In this document: positions 17,663 through 25,610 of the stretch, piece by piece
Layout: the number at the start of each line of letters is the position of its first letter
Numbering within the stretch: the first letter of the stretch is position 1
From: Sphingopyxis sp. LC363
GTDB lineage: Bacteria; Pseudomonadota; Alphaproteobacteria; Sphingomonadales; Sphingomonadaceae
Direction of reading: 5' to 3'
Length of the DNA: 64,000 bases
Assembly: GCF_000756385.1 (NCBI RefSeq)
Contig: NZ_JNFC01000002.1
Coordinates: forward strand, 45,163 to 109,162
Program-made: the position numbers and the translations under genes
Notes under the pieces: generated by a model
The model's database searches: none
What the model was told of the DNA's origin: nothing
What the model saw: only the letters and a program-made list of their open reading frames with translations

Positions 17663-18004
17663 GTGGTGACCGCGATAGGCGGTTCGGGCTGGTTGGCACT
17701 TGCGATATTGTGCGAGGTTCTCGCGACGTCGTTCCTCAAGAAGGCTGACGGATTCACGCGTCCGCTACCGTCGGCGGTCGTCATCCTGGGTTATGTCCTC
17801 GCCTTCTATTGCCTCTCGATGGCGCTGCGCAGTATTCCGGTCGGCGTCGCCTATGCCATATGGTGCGGCGCCGGCATCGTTCTGGTGACGGCTATCGCCT
17901 GGATCGTCTACGGGCAGAAGCTCGATGCTTGGGCGCTGACGGCTATCGGGCTTATCCTCGTCGGCACGCTGATGCTCAATATGCGGGCGTCGGCGGGCGG
18001 CTGA
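17663..18004 (+). CDS. SMR family small multidrug resistance protein
   Basis: A 113-aa protein with four transmembrane helices. The membrane-embedded glutamate that couples proton and substrate movement is in the first helix ([19 protein letters not shown]), and the third helix has [13 protein letters not shown], as in EmrE/QacE. The GTG at 17663 is used; another GTG follows immediately. It trails the MFS gene by 43 bp and probably shares its transcript, but a role in the pathway is not obvious; export of a toxic cationic compound is the family's usual function. Confidence 0.88.
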   Translation: MVTAIGGSGWLALAILCEVLATSFLKKADGFTRPLPSAVVILGYVLAFYCLSMALRSIPVGVAYAIWCGAGIVLVTAIAWIVYGQKLDAWALTAIGLILVGTLMLNMRASAGG

Positions 18005-18014
18005 CCCCCGCCCC

Positions 18015-18977
18015 TCATCTCCCTGGCACGAGGGCTGTTGGCATGGGTGTGCCTGCGATCGCCGCCTGAATATTGGCAACCGCCATCGCGAATAGCGCGC
18101 CGAGGTTCTCCTGTGTGTGCGATATCTCGTGATTGGTCAGAATTGCGCCGGGAAGATCGCGGAGGGGGCTTGCGGCGGGCAAGGGCTCGGTGACGAAAAC
18201 GTCCAGAGCGATCGGTCCGAGATGAGCGACCACCTCGGGGTCGGCCAGAGCCGTTTCATCGACGATCGCGCCGCGGGAAAGATTGATGAGAATCGCGCCC
18301 GGTTTCATCGCCAGCAATCTTGAGCGTGACAGAAGATTGTCGGTGTCCGGCGTCAGCGGCAGCAGCGGCAGGACAACATCGCTTTCGGCGAGCAGCGTGT
18401 CGAGATCGCACTGTTCGAAGGCCGAAGAAGGGGCAACCTTCGAGCGATTGTTGAGCAAGATGCGGGTGTTCCAGCCGCTCAGCCGTTCGATCAAGGCTCT
18501 GGCGATATTGCCATGGCCGATGATCCCGACGGTTTTGCCCTTCAGCATGCGTGCGCGCGGTGGCCCGGTTCGGGTTTCGCCGCGGCGCAGCCGCTCTTCG
18601 GCATCGCGAACCGCGTAAAGCGACGTCAACATGAAGAGCATGGCTGCTTCAGCGACGGACTCGAAATTCTCGGCGACGCGACCATTGGCGAAGGCGATCC
18701 CGCGATGATGCGCCGCGTCGACGTCGATGCCTTCATAGCCGAGCGACGGCGTGATAATTGCCCTGAGTCCGGGCGCTGCATCCATTTCGGCTCCGCCACA
18801 GGGAACCCCGAACGAAACGAGGATTTGCGTTTCGCTCCAGCCTGGCGCCTCGGCCGGCGTGTCCAGCCCGATCTGCAGGTCGACATGAATTTTGTCTGAT
18901 TTTATCGTGGAAACAAGCTTCTCGAGAAACGCCCGTCCGTTGGGCGCGCCCGCAACGAGTAACTTCGTGGTATTCAT
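18015..18977 (-). CDS. D-isomer-specific 2-hydroxyacid dehydrogenase
   Basis: A NAD(P)-dependent dehydrogenase of about 320 aa. The dinucleotide motif GIIGHGNIARALIERL lies mid-protein, followed by INLSRGAIVDE, which supplies the substrate arginine, and a histidine in NHEISH, the catalytic acid. It interconverts a 2-oxo acid and a D-2-hydroxy acid. The start at 18977 is chosen because GAG lies 6 bases upstream; ATG 18983 is possible, and a further TTG at 19043 has a pyrimidine-rich leader. It is convergent with the operon and ends 11 bp from the SMR gene. It is the third 2-hydroxyacid-oxidising family in this locus. Confidence 0.9.
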   Translation of the reverse strand: MNTTKLLVAGAPNGRAFLEKLVSTIKSDKIHVDLQIGLDTPAEAPGWSETQILVSFGVPCGGAEMDAAPGLRAIITPSLGYEGIDVDAAHHRGIAFANGRVAENFESVAEAAMLFMLTSLYAVRDAEERLRRGETRTGPPRARMLKGKTVGIIGHGNIARALIERLSGWNTRILLNNRSKVAPSSAFEQCDLDTLLAESDVVLPLLPLTPDTDNLLSRSRLLAMKPGAILINLSRGAIVDETALADPEVVAHLGPIALDVFVTEPLPAASPLRDLPGAILTNHEISHTQENLGALFAMAVANIQAAIAGTPMPTALVPGR

Positions 18978-18983
18978 CGACAT

Positions 18984-19500
18984 CTCGTTCGCTAGCAGGT
19001 TCAAACCGACTTGCATCAGGGCGACGCCTATGCCGATTGGCAAGGGGAGAGAGCGATTATGGCACGTTGGGACATGGTCTGGCTCGCATGGAAGTTCGAC
19101 GGGTCCTGAAATCGCCCTCAGAAATCAATCTTCGGCTACTGGGTCTGCTCGCTGCGGGATCGTGTGCGGTTCTGGTCTCCCTTATCTTCCTTCACCGTAG
19201 TTCCCCGCCGCCAAGCGCACGGAGTGAATTCCGCCGGAGAGTGCCTTGCTAGAACTCCGGGAGATGGCGTCGCTGCTCGGCCGGTCGACGAAGCATGCGG
19301 AAAGCATCAATGAACGCCGGACAGTGCGGCCCACCTGACGAGCGAACGAGGTTCCGGGTCTATCTCTTTGTCGGGAGTGGGGCGGTTCGGGTCCGTAAGC
19401 TTGTCATTGATCGACTCGGACGAGACGCATCTTTGAAAGCCCCCGAATACCGCTTAGATGGATGTCGAATAGGGCTTTTTGAATATCGAACGACAGTTAT
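18984..19500. other. Gene-poor degenerate stretch
   Basis: No intact gene is evident. A 54-codon frame on the plus strand (19088-19252) has one hydrophobic segment but no ribosome site or recognised family. Shortly after, around 19250-19330, the plus strand reads LELREMASLLGRSTKHAES in one frame, vaguely like the C-terminal helix of a tyrosine recombinase, and then stops. I take the stretch as decayed mobile-element DNA. Confidence 0.35.
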
Positions 19501-19506
19501 GGCTGC

Positions 19507-19616
19507 AAAAATGTGGGGAAAAATGTGGGGGAAAGGCACTCTCGACCGAGAATTAAATATATAAAAATCAATAGTTAATCGATCAGTTCGAATCAAGCCC
19601 TGCCACCACCCTCTGG
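19507..19616 (+). repeat. AT-rich attachment-like sequence A with tandem 12-mers
   Basis: Two tandem copies of AAAAATGTGGGG (19507-19530) are followed by an AT-rich segment and then CTGCCACCACCCTC (19600-19613). The same arrangement recurs at 35182-35269, with a one-mismatch 12-mer and a one-mismatch 14-mer in the same order and at similar spacing. The layout resembles arm-type repeats beside the core site of a tyrosine recombinase. The attachment-site role is inferred. Confidence 0.5.
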
Positions 19617-19765
19617 TCCGAGGGCATCTCCTAAAATCGCTGGAAGCCGCAGAAAACCTAGGGTGTTATCCCTCGGTCGTTCCTCTGCATCCCATGCCGT
19701 ATCACTGCAGCGCAGTGAAAACTGTGGGGAGAATATGAGCGCCTGCAACGCGGCGCTAAGCGCAG

Positions 19766-20006
19766 GATATCGGCCTGGACGGCGCCAAAGCACTCCCGCT
19801 CGTCGAGGCTCACCAGAACGCCAACGAACTCCGCAAGGCGGTCAAGATCGACCGGCGATGTGCTGGCCGAGAGGAAGAGTGAAGCTGCTGCGAAAGTGAC
19901 ATTCCGCGAAGCGGCGCGCCAATATCATAGAGAGAAGGCGGCGGGACGGAAAAGGGCTCTCTATGCGCGCATATCGAATCGGCGTTCGCGGCCGATCGGC
20001 AACTGA
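19766..20006 (+). pseudogene. Relic of a P4-type tyrosine recombinase (integrase)
   Basis: From 19766 one frame reads DIGLDGAKALPLVEAHQN and on to ELRKAVKID, which matches the end of the arm-binding (DUF4102) domain of P4-like integrases. After a one-base frame change near 19853 the next frame reads DVLAERKSEAAAKVTFREA and then ARQYHREKAA, the usual linker and start of the core-binding domain. It stops at 20004-20006. No upstream start and no catalytic Arg/His/Tyr domain remain. The fragment lies 150 bp beyond attachment-like sequence A, the normal place for such a gene at the edge of an island. Confidence 0.65.
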
Positions 20007-20261
20007 TTGACGAGGCCGCGAACGGGAAGACGCGAAACGCCATACGCGCGATGCAGCTGGAAGCCGAGATGGCGGTGAGCCCGATCATGCGCGGGCGGTC
20101 TTTCCGGATAAGCTTTGCCGACTATCGCCAGGATGAGCGGTTCGCAGGCGCCCATCATCCAAACCAACGCATCGATCGACACCTGTTTGTCACAATGAAT
20201 TCCTAGGGCGCGACCACAACCAGAACATAACTCTCCCCCCGTCGAGATCCAAGGAGCATCC
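20007..20261. other. Degenerate segment and leader of the following receptor
   Basis: A stretch of the plus strand (ending in TAG at about 20206) can be read as LIDEAANGKTRNAIRAMQLE and more, possibly the tail of another mobile-element protein, but it has no start. The last 30 bases hold AAGGAG, the ribosome site for the receptor gene. No promoter is convincing by eye. Confidence 0.3.
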
Positions 20262-22637
20262 ATGAAACGCCTTACCGCCTGCGCGCTTGTCGCGCTGCAA
20301 TTCGCTGCGCCCGCGATGGCCGCGGCCCAAGGGATGATTCCGGCCGACTCCGAAGGCGTCGAGGGCGAAATGATCATCGTCACGGGCACGCGCGACGCGC
20401 GGCGGACCCAGTTCGACACGCTGGCACCGATCGACGTCCTGTCAGGCAAGGCGATCGACAACAGCGTGTCGAACGATCTGTCGGACACGCTGGCGCAGCT
20501 CCTGCCCTCGTTCAACGTGCAGCGCCTACCGGCGGCCGACGGTCAGGCGTTTGTCCGCCCCGCGACGCTGCGCGGCCTGTCGCCCGACCAGACGCTCGTT
20601 CTCGTCAACGGCAAGCGCTATCACCGTTCGGCCTTGCTCGGCACGCGCGGCGCGCAGGCCGCCGACCTCGCGACCATCCCGAACCTTGCAATCAAGCGGA
20701 TCGAAGTGCTGCGCGACGGCGCATCGGCGCAATATGGGTCCGACGCCATCGCGGGCGTGATCAACATCATTCTCGACGACCAGCCCGGCATGACCGCCTT
20801 CGGCCAATATTCGAGCTATTATGAAGGCGACGGTGAAAGCTACCAGACCGGCGGGCAGGGCGGCGTCGCGCTCGGCGATCGCGGCTCTTTGGTCTTCACG
20901 GGCGAATTTTCAAAGTCCGACGCGACCTCGCGCACGCGGCAGCGCCCCGACGCCGAAGCCTTTCAGGCCGCGAACCCGGACCTCGACGTGCCGAACCCGG
21001 TGCAGCGTTGGGGCCAGCCCGACCTGCGCTCGGTGCGCGGCGCGGTGAACGCCGATTATGAGATTGCCGACGGCGCGACCGTCTATGCCTTTGGCACGGT
21101 CGGCAGCGGGGAGGGGGTGACCGATTTCAACTGGCGCAACCCCGTCGGTACCGGAAACGTCTACAACCCGAGTACGGCATTCCCCGGCTTCAGCTTCCGG
21201 GCCCTCTATCCCACGGGCTTCACCCCGCGCTTCGGGACGAAGTACGACGATTTCCAGACCGCCGGCGGTGTGCGCGGCGAGGTTGGCGATGCGTTCACCT
21301 ATGACCTCAGCGCGGCGCTAGGGCGCAGCCGCATAAATTATAATATGAGCGAATCGCTCAACGCCTCGCTCGGTCCGGACAGTCCAACCAGCTTCTATCT
21401 CGGGCGGTTGATACAGCGCGAGTTCAACCTGAACGCCGATTTCGTCTATCGCCTGCCGCTTGGCATGGTCGAGCCTGCGAATATCGCTTTCGGCGCCGAA
21501 CGGCGCAAGGAGACCTATGCGATCCAGCCCGGCGATCCCGCATCCTATGCGATCGGGCCCGGCGCGGCGACGGGGCTGGCGCCGAACAGCAACGGCTTTC
21601 CTGGCTTCAGCCCGCTCAGCGCGGGCGAATGGTCGCAGACCAGCTATGCCGGCTATGTCGATGTCGAAGTCCGACCGGTCGAGATGCTGACGCTCGGCGC
21701 GGCGGGGCGTTACGAGGATTTCTCGGCCTTTGGCGACACGTTCAACTACAAGCTGTCGGCGCGCCTCGAACCCGTGACCGGGGTGGCGCTGCGTGCGACC
21801 TGGTCGACGGGTTTCCGCGCGCCCACTCCCGCGCAGCTCAATGCTGTGAGTACGAGCCAGGGCCTCGACACGACGACGCTGCAGATTTTCAATACCGGTC
21901 GCCTGTCGCCCTCCGATCCGATCGCGGTCGCACTGGGTGCAAAGCCGCTGACGCCCGAGAAATCGCGGACGCTGACGGCGGGCTTGACCTTCCAGTCGGA
22001 TTTCGGGCTGACGGGCAGCGTCGACGTCTATCAGATCAAGCTGCGCGACCGTTTCGGCCAGTCGAGGACCTTTGCGGTGCCGGCCGATTTGCCGAATCCG
22101 CAGCGTTTCACGGCGGTCACCTATTTCACCAATGACTTCGACACGCGCACGCGTGGGGTTGACGTCGTGCTCGCCTATGCGCGCGACCTGGGTCCGGGCA
22201 AGGTCGATCTCAGCCTTGCCTATAATTACAACCAGACCCGGGTGACGAGCGGCACAAGCGCGTCGATCGGGAATGAAACGCAACGGGTGCTGTTCGAAGA
22301 CCGCTTGCCCAAGCATAATGGCACCGCCTCGCTCGGCTATACGATCGGCCGTTTCGGATTGCAGGGCCGCGCGCGCTATTATGGCGCGTGGACCGACGTC
22401 AGCGGCAACGCCACGGGCGAGGTCTTCCAGCGCTTCGGATCGATGGTGATGTTCGATCTGTCGGCGAGCGTGCAACTGAACGATCATCTGTCGATCCGCG
22501 CCGGGGCCGAGAATATCTTCGACACCTATCCCGACGAGGCGACCAACCAGGCGGTGCGCGGGCTCATCTATTCGCGCAATGCCCCCTATGACACCGACGG
22601 CGGCCAATATTATGTTCGCCTCGGGATCACCTTCTGA
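20262..22637 (+). CDS. TonB-dependent outer-membrane receptor
   Basis: A 791-aa receptor with a signal peptide ending near APAMAAAQ, a TonB box (EMIIVTGTRD) around residue 35, a plug containing TLRGLSPDQTLVLVNGKRYH and VLRDGASAQYGSDAIAGVI, and a barrel ending in VRLGITF. There is no STN domain, so it is a simple transporter. A good AAGGAG precedes the ATG. Only 16 bp separate it from an exported PLP enzyme, so the two are one unit. Its ligand is unknown; the coupling to a periplasmic PLP enzyme suggests an amino-group-bearing compound such as a siderophore or peptide. Confidence 0.94.
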   Translation: MKRLTACALVALQFAAPAMAAAQGMIPADSEGVEGEMIIVTGTRDARRTQFDTLAPIDVLSGKAIDNSVSNDLSDTLAQLLPSFNVQRLPAADGQAFVRPATLRGLSPDQTLVLVNGKRYHRSALLGTRGAQAADLATIPNLAIKRIEVLRDGASAQYGSDAIAGVINIILDDQPGMTAFGQYSSYYEGDGESYQTGGQGGVALGDRGSLVFTGEFSKSDATSRTRQRPDAEAFQAANPDLDVPNPVQRWGQPDLRSVRGAVNADYEIADGATVYAFGTVGSGEGVTDFNWRNPVGTGNVYNPSTAFPGFSFRALYPTGFTPRFGTKYDDFQTAGGVRGEVGDAFTYDLSAALGRSRINYNMSESLNASLGPDSPTSFYLGRLIQREFNLNADFVYRLPLGMVEPANIAFGAERRKETYAIQPGDPASYAIGPGAATGLAPNSNGFPGFSPLSAGEWSQTSYAGYVDVEVRPVEMLTLGAAGRYEDFSAFGDTFNYKLSARLEPVTGVALRATWSTGFRAPTPAQLNAVSTSQGLDTTTLQIFNTGRLSPSDPIAVALGAKPLTPEKSRTLTAGLTFQSDFGLTGSVDVYQIKLRDRFGQSRTFAVPADLPNPQRFTAVTYFTNDFDTRTRGVDVVLAYARDLGPGKVDLSLAYNYNQTRVTSGTSASIGNETQRVLFEDRLPKHNGTASLGYTIGRFGLQGRARYYGAWTDVSGNATGEVFQRFGSMVMFDLSASVQLNDHLSIRAGAENIFDTYPDEATNQAVRGLIYSRNAPYDTDGGQYYVRLGITF

Positions 22638-22653
22638 CGCAAAAGGAACGGGC

Positions 22654-23910
22654 GTGGAGCTGAATCGGAGGCAGATGCTGATGGCCGCCGCGGCTGCTCC
22701 GGTGGCGGGGCTGCTCGAAGCCGCGCCGCTGCCGGCAGGCGCCCAGCCCGAAGACGAGGGCTATTGGGCAAAGGTCGCGGCGCAGTACGATGTGATCGAT
22801 GGCATCATCCAGCTCGAGAATGGCAATTGGGGCATGATGGCGCGGCCCGTGCTCGAGCAATATGAAGCCGCCGTCCGGCGGGTGAACCGCGCGACGAGCT
22901 ATTATGCGCGCCGCGGGCTCGTCCCCGACCTCATCGCCGTACGCGCGCGCGTCGCGGCAAAGCTGGGTGTGGCGCCCGAGGAAATCGCCTTCACCCGTAA
23001 CGCGACCGAGGCGCTCAAGGCGCTGATCGGCGGCTATAACCGGCTGCGCTCTGGCGACGCCGTGCTCTATGCCGACCTCGATTACGACAGCATGCAGGCG
23101 TGCTGCGACTCGCTCAAGAAGAGCCGCGGCGTCGATGTGGTGCGCATCGCGCTCCCCGAACCCGCAACGCATCAGGGGCTGATCGACAGCTACGAAGCGG
23201 CGCTCAAGGCCAATCCCCGCGTCCGCCTGATCCTGCTCACCCACCTCAGTCACCGGACGGGACTGGTCGTTCCGGTCCGCGAAATCGTGGCGATGGCCCG
23301 CGCCCGCGGCGTCGATGCGATCGTCGATGCCGCACACAGCTGGGGACAGCTCGATTTCACGCTTCCCGATTTGGATGCCGATTTCGTCGGGCTGAATCTA
23401 CACAAGTGGATGGGCGCTCCGCTCGGCGTCGGTGCGCTTTATATCCGCAAGGCGAAAGTCGAACTGATCGACCCCGATATTGCTAACGAACCGCCATTTG
23501 CGGCGACGAGCCAAGCGCGCGTGCACACGGGCACGGTCGATTTCGCGGCGCAGCTTAGCGTGCCCGCGGCGCTCGATTTCCAGGATCGCATCGGCGATGC
23601 GGCGCGCGCGGCGCGCCTGCGCTATTTGCGCGATCGCTGGGCCGAACCGCTGCGCGGCGCGCCGGGGATCGAGATATTGACGCCGGTCGATTCACGCCTG
23701 CACGGCGGGATCACATCCTTTCGCCTCGCGGGCCACACAAGCGAGGCGGACAATATGGCCATTGCCAAGCGCCTGCTTGAAGATCACCGGATATTCTCGG
23801 TTCATCGCGCCGGACCGGCTCGCGGTGCGTGCGTCCGGATCACACCAGCGTTGTTCAACACGCCGAGCGATATGGACATGCTCATAAAGGCGATATCGAC
23901 CTTCACTTGA
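22654..23910 (+). CDS. Tat-exported class-V PLP-dependent aminotransferase-like enzyme
   Basis: A 418-aa fold-type I PLP enzyme of the isopenicillin N epimerase/cysteine desulfurase-like group. PLP-binding features are visible: TRNATEAL near residue 115, VDAAHSWGQLDF with the ring-contacting Asp/His, and NLHKWMGAPLGVG with the Schiff-base lysine. The GTG start with AAGGAA upstream gives an N-terminus with a twin-arginine motif (NRRQMLMAAAAAP) and a hydrophobic stretch ending near PAGAQP, so the folded holoenzyme would be sent to the periplasm. A longer reading beginning inside the receptor gene is rejected. The closest known parallel is PvdN, the Tat-exported PLP enzyme that modifies pyoverdine. 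Confidence 0.88.
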   Translation: MELNRRQMLMAAAAAPVAGLLEAAPLPAGAQPEDEGYWAKVAAQYDVIDGIIQLENGNWGMMARPVLEQYEAAVRRVNRATSYYARRGLVPDLIAVRARVAAKLGVAPEEIAFTRNATEALKALIGGYNRLRSGDAVLYADLDYDSMQACCDSLKKSRGVDVVRIALPEPATHQGLIDSYEAALKANPRVRLILLTHLSHRTGLVVPVREIVAMARARGVDAIVDAAHSWGQLDFTLPDLDADFVGLNLHKWMGAPLGVGALYIRKAKVELIDPDIANEPPFAATSQARVHTGTVDFAAQLSVPAALDFQDRIGDAARAARLRYLRDRWAEPLRGAPGIEILTPVDSRLHGGITSFRLAGHTSEADNMAIAKRLLEDHRIFSVHRAGPARGACVRITPALFNTPSDMDMLIKAISTFT

Positions 23911-23955
23911 TCTTTGCGTTGCCGGGTGCGGCGAATTTGGCGTGCGCGATTCCTG

Positions 23956-25596
23956 TCAGTGCGCAAGCTCGAGAATTTGCCCTTCCGCCGTCAATCTTGC
24001 GCGAAGCTTGTCATAGTCGACATCCTGGACGGCGACCTGGTCGTCGATCGCGAGCGAAGCGGCTGCTGCTGCCGACTGGCCGAGTATCATGAATACCGGC
24101 TCCATCCGGATCGAGCCATAGGCGATGTGCGACGCCGACAGCGCGACCGGCACCAGCAGGTTCACGGCCTCGCGCTTCTTCGGCACGATGGCGTCGTAGC
24201 TGATCGGATAGGCGCGACCGGGGCTGATCTCGATATTGCCCTCGTTCCGCGCGAAGCCGCGTGCGTCGACGATCCGCTGCACATTATGCGAATCCATGTT
24301 GTACGAGCCCATTCCAACCGGCCGCGGCGTCGCCTTGGTGCCGCGCAAATGCGGTTCGGCCATCACGAAGTCCGAAACCATGCGGCGCGCTTCGCGCACA
24401 TACATTTCGCGTGGCCAATGGCCGGTGCCGGTGAACTCATCCTTGCAGAGCCCCCATTTTGACATTTCCGCGCGGGTTTCTGCGGGCACGTCGGGATCGT
24501 TCGCCATGAACCACAGCAACCCTTGCTGATAGGTCGTGTGCTCGCGCGCGATCGCGGCGCGATCGGCATCGCTGCCTTCGGGATAATCATAGTTCATACC
24601 GATATTGTCGAATGAGAAGGCGCCGAAATTATTCGTGTCGGTCTTGCCGTTGGGGATACGGTCGAACTTGCGAAAATAGTCGCGATAGCCGGCGTCCATG
24701 TAGCGTTTGAGCAGCGTATACTGGCTTGCGTCATAGCCTGCGGGCTTGGGGAAGGGCACGCGGTTCGCAGGCACGTCGGTCAGGCACATACGATAGGTAT
24801 AGGCCTGGATCTTGCGATCGGCCGTGCCGTCCGGCGCCGGGCGTTCGGCGCTGATCCGGGGCACGAGCCCGCTCGAGGGGTCGCCGGGCACGCGATACGG
24901 ATCGATGTCGAGCGTGAACTGGTGATTGGTGGTGTTCGCGAGCTGGACGCCGTTGAGCGTCTCGCCATAGGTCGCGTTCGCTTCGCGCCCGATCGCGAAG
25001 CTGACGCCGGCGCCGGCCATCAGGTCGCCCTCATAAGTCGCGTCGATGAAGATATGTCCCTCGAAACGCCGGCCCGACTTCGAGCGGAAGGCGACGATAC
25101 GATTGCCGTCCATCTCGACGCCGCGCTTCGAGCGGTCGAGTGGCTGACTGCGCACGATGGTGACGCCTGCCTGCTTTGCCCAGTCCTCGAAGATCCGTTC
25201 GGCGACCTTGGGTTCGAACTGCCACATGGCATCGCCATCGACGAAGTTCTCGGCCCGGGCGGGGCGCGGGGCGTGGACCCAGACCGACGGGTCGTCATAA
25301 TATCGCTTCACCTTGCGGTAGAATTCGAGCGACAGGCCGCCGATCGCGCGATGGTTGCCGGTGTCGGACCAGCCGAGGCCGTTGGTCGACATGCCGCCGA
25401 GATAGTCTTCGCGGCATAGCAGTAGCACCGACCGGTCGAGCCGCCGCGCCTCGATTGCCGCGACAACGCCCCCCGAGGTGCAGCCATAAATGACGATGTC
25501 GGCGTGCTGCCGAGCGGAGGCGGTCGAAGCAAAAGCCGCCATCGGCATAAGCCAGGCAGAAGCGATGGCGAGGGCGCGGACGCGTTTGCGGCGCAT
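23956..25596 (-). CDS. Exported FAD-dependent oxidoreductase
   Basis: A secreted flavoprotein of about 546 aa in the FAD_oxidored (PF12831-like) family. A signal peptide (RRKRVRALAIASAWLMPMAA and on to ASTASA) is followed directly by the Rossmann entry DIVIYGCTSGGVVAAIEA, then GGMSTNGLGWSD and FIDATYEGDLMAGAGV, the usual FAD contacts of this family. The start at 25596 is chosen for GAGGA six bases upstream and a compact signal peptide; ATG 25611, overlapping the receptor stop, is an alternative. Its function in the FecIR-linked receptor operon is probably periplasmic oxidation of the imported ligand, likely glycan-like, but this is inference. Confidence 0.85.
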   Translation of the reverse strand: MRRKRVRALAIASAWLMPMAAFASTASARQHADIVIYGCTSGGVVAAIEARRLDRSVLLLCREDYLGGMSTNGLGWSDTGNHRAIGGLSLEFYRKVKRYYDDPSVWVHAPRPARAENFVDGDAMWQFEPKVAERIFEDWAKQAGVTIVRSQPLDRSKRGVEMDGNRIVAFRSKSGRRFEGHIFIDATYEGDLMAGAGVSFAIGREANATYGETLNGVQLANTTNHQFTLDIDPYRVPGDPSSGLVPRISAERPAPDGTADRKIQAYTYRMCLTDVPANRVPFPKPAGYDASQYTLLKRYMDAGYRDYFRKFDRIPNGKTDTNNFGAFSFDNIGMNYDYPEGSDADRAAIAREHTTYQQGLLWFMANDPDVPAETRAEMSKWGLCKDEFTGTGHWPREMYVREARRMVSDFVMAEPHLRGTKATPRPVGMGSYNMDSHNVQRIVDARGFARNEGNIEISPGRAYPISYDAIVPKKREAVNLLVPVALSASHIAYGSIRMEPVFMILGQSAAAAASLAIDDQVAVQDVDYDKLRARLTAEGQILELAH

Positions 25597-25610
25597 GGTG
25601 ATCCTCATCA

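Noticed and set aside
19088..19252. Small membrane-protein frame of about 54 codons
   Set aside because: It has a hydrophobic stretch but no ribosome site, no recognised family, and lies in decayed DNA.
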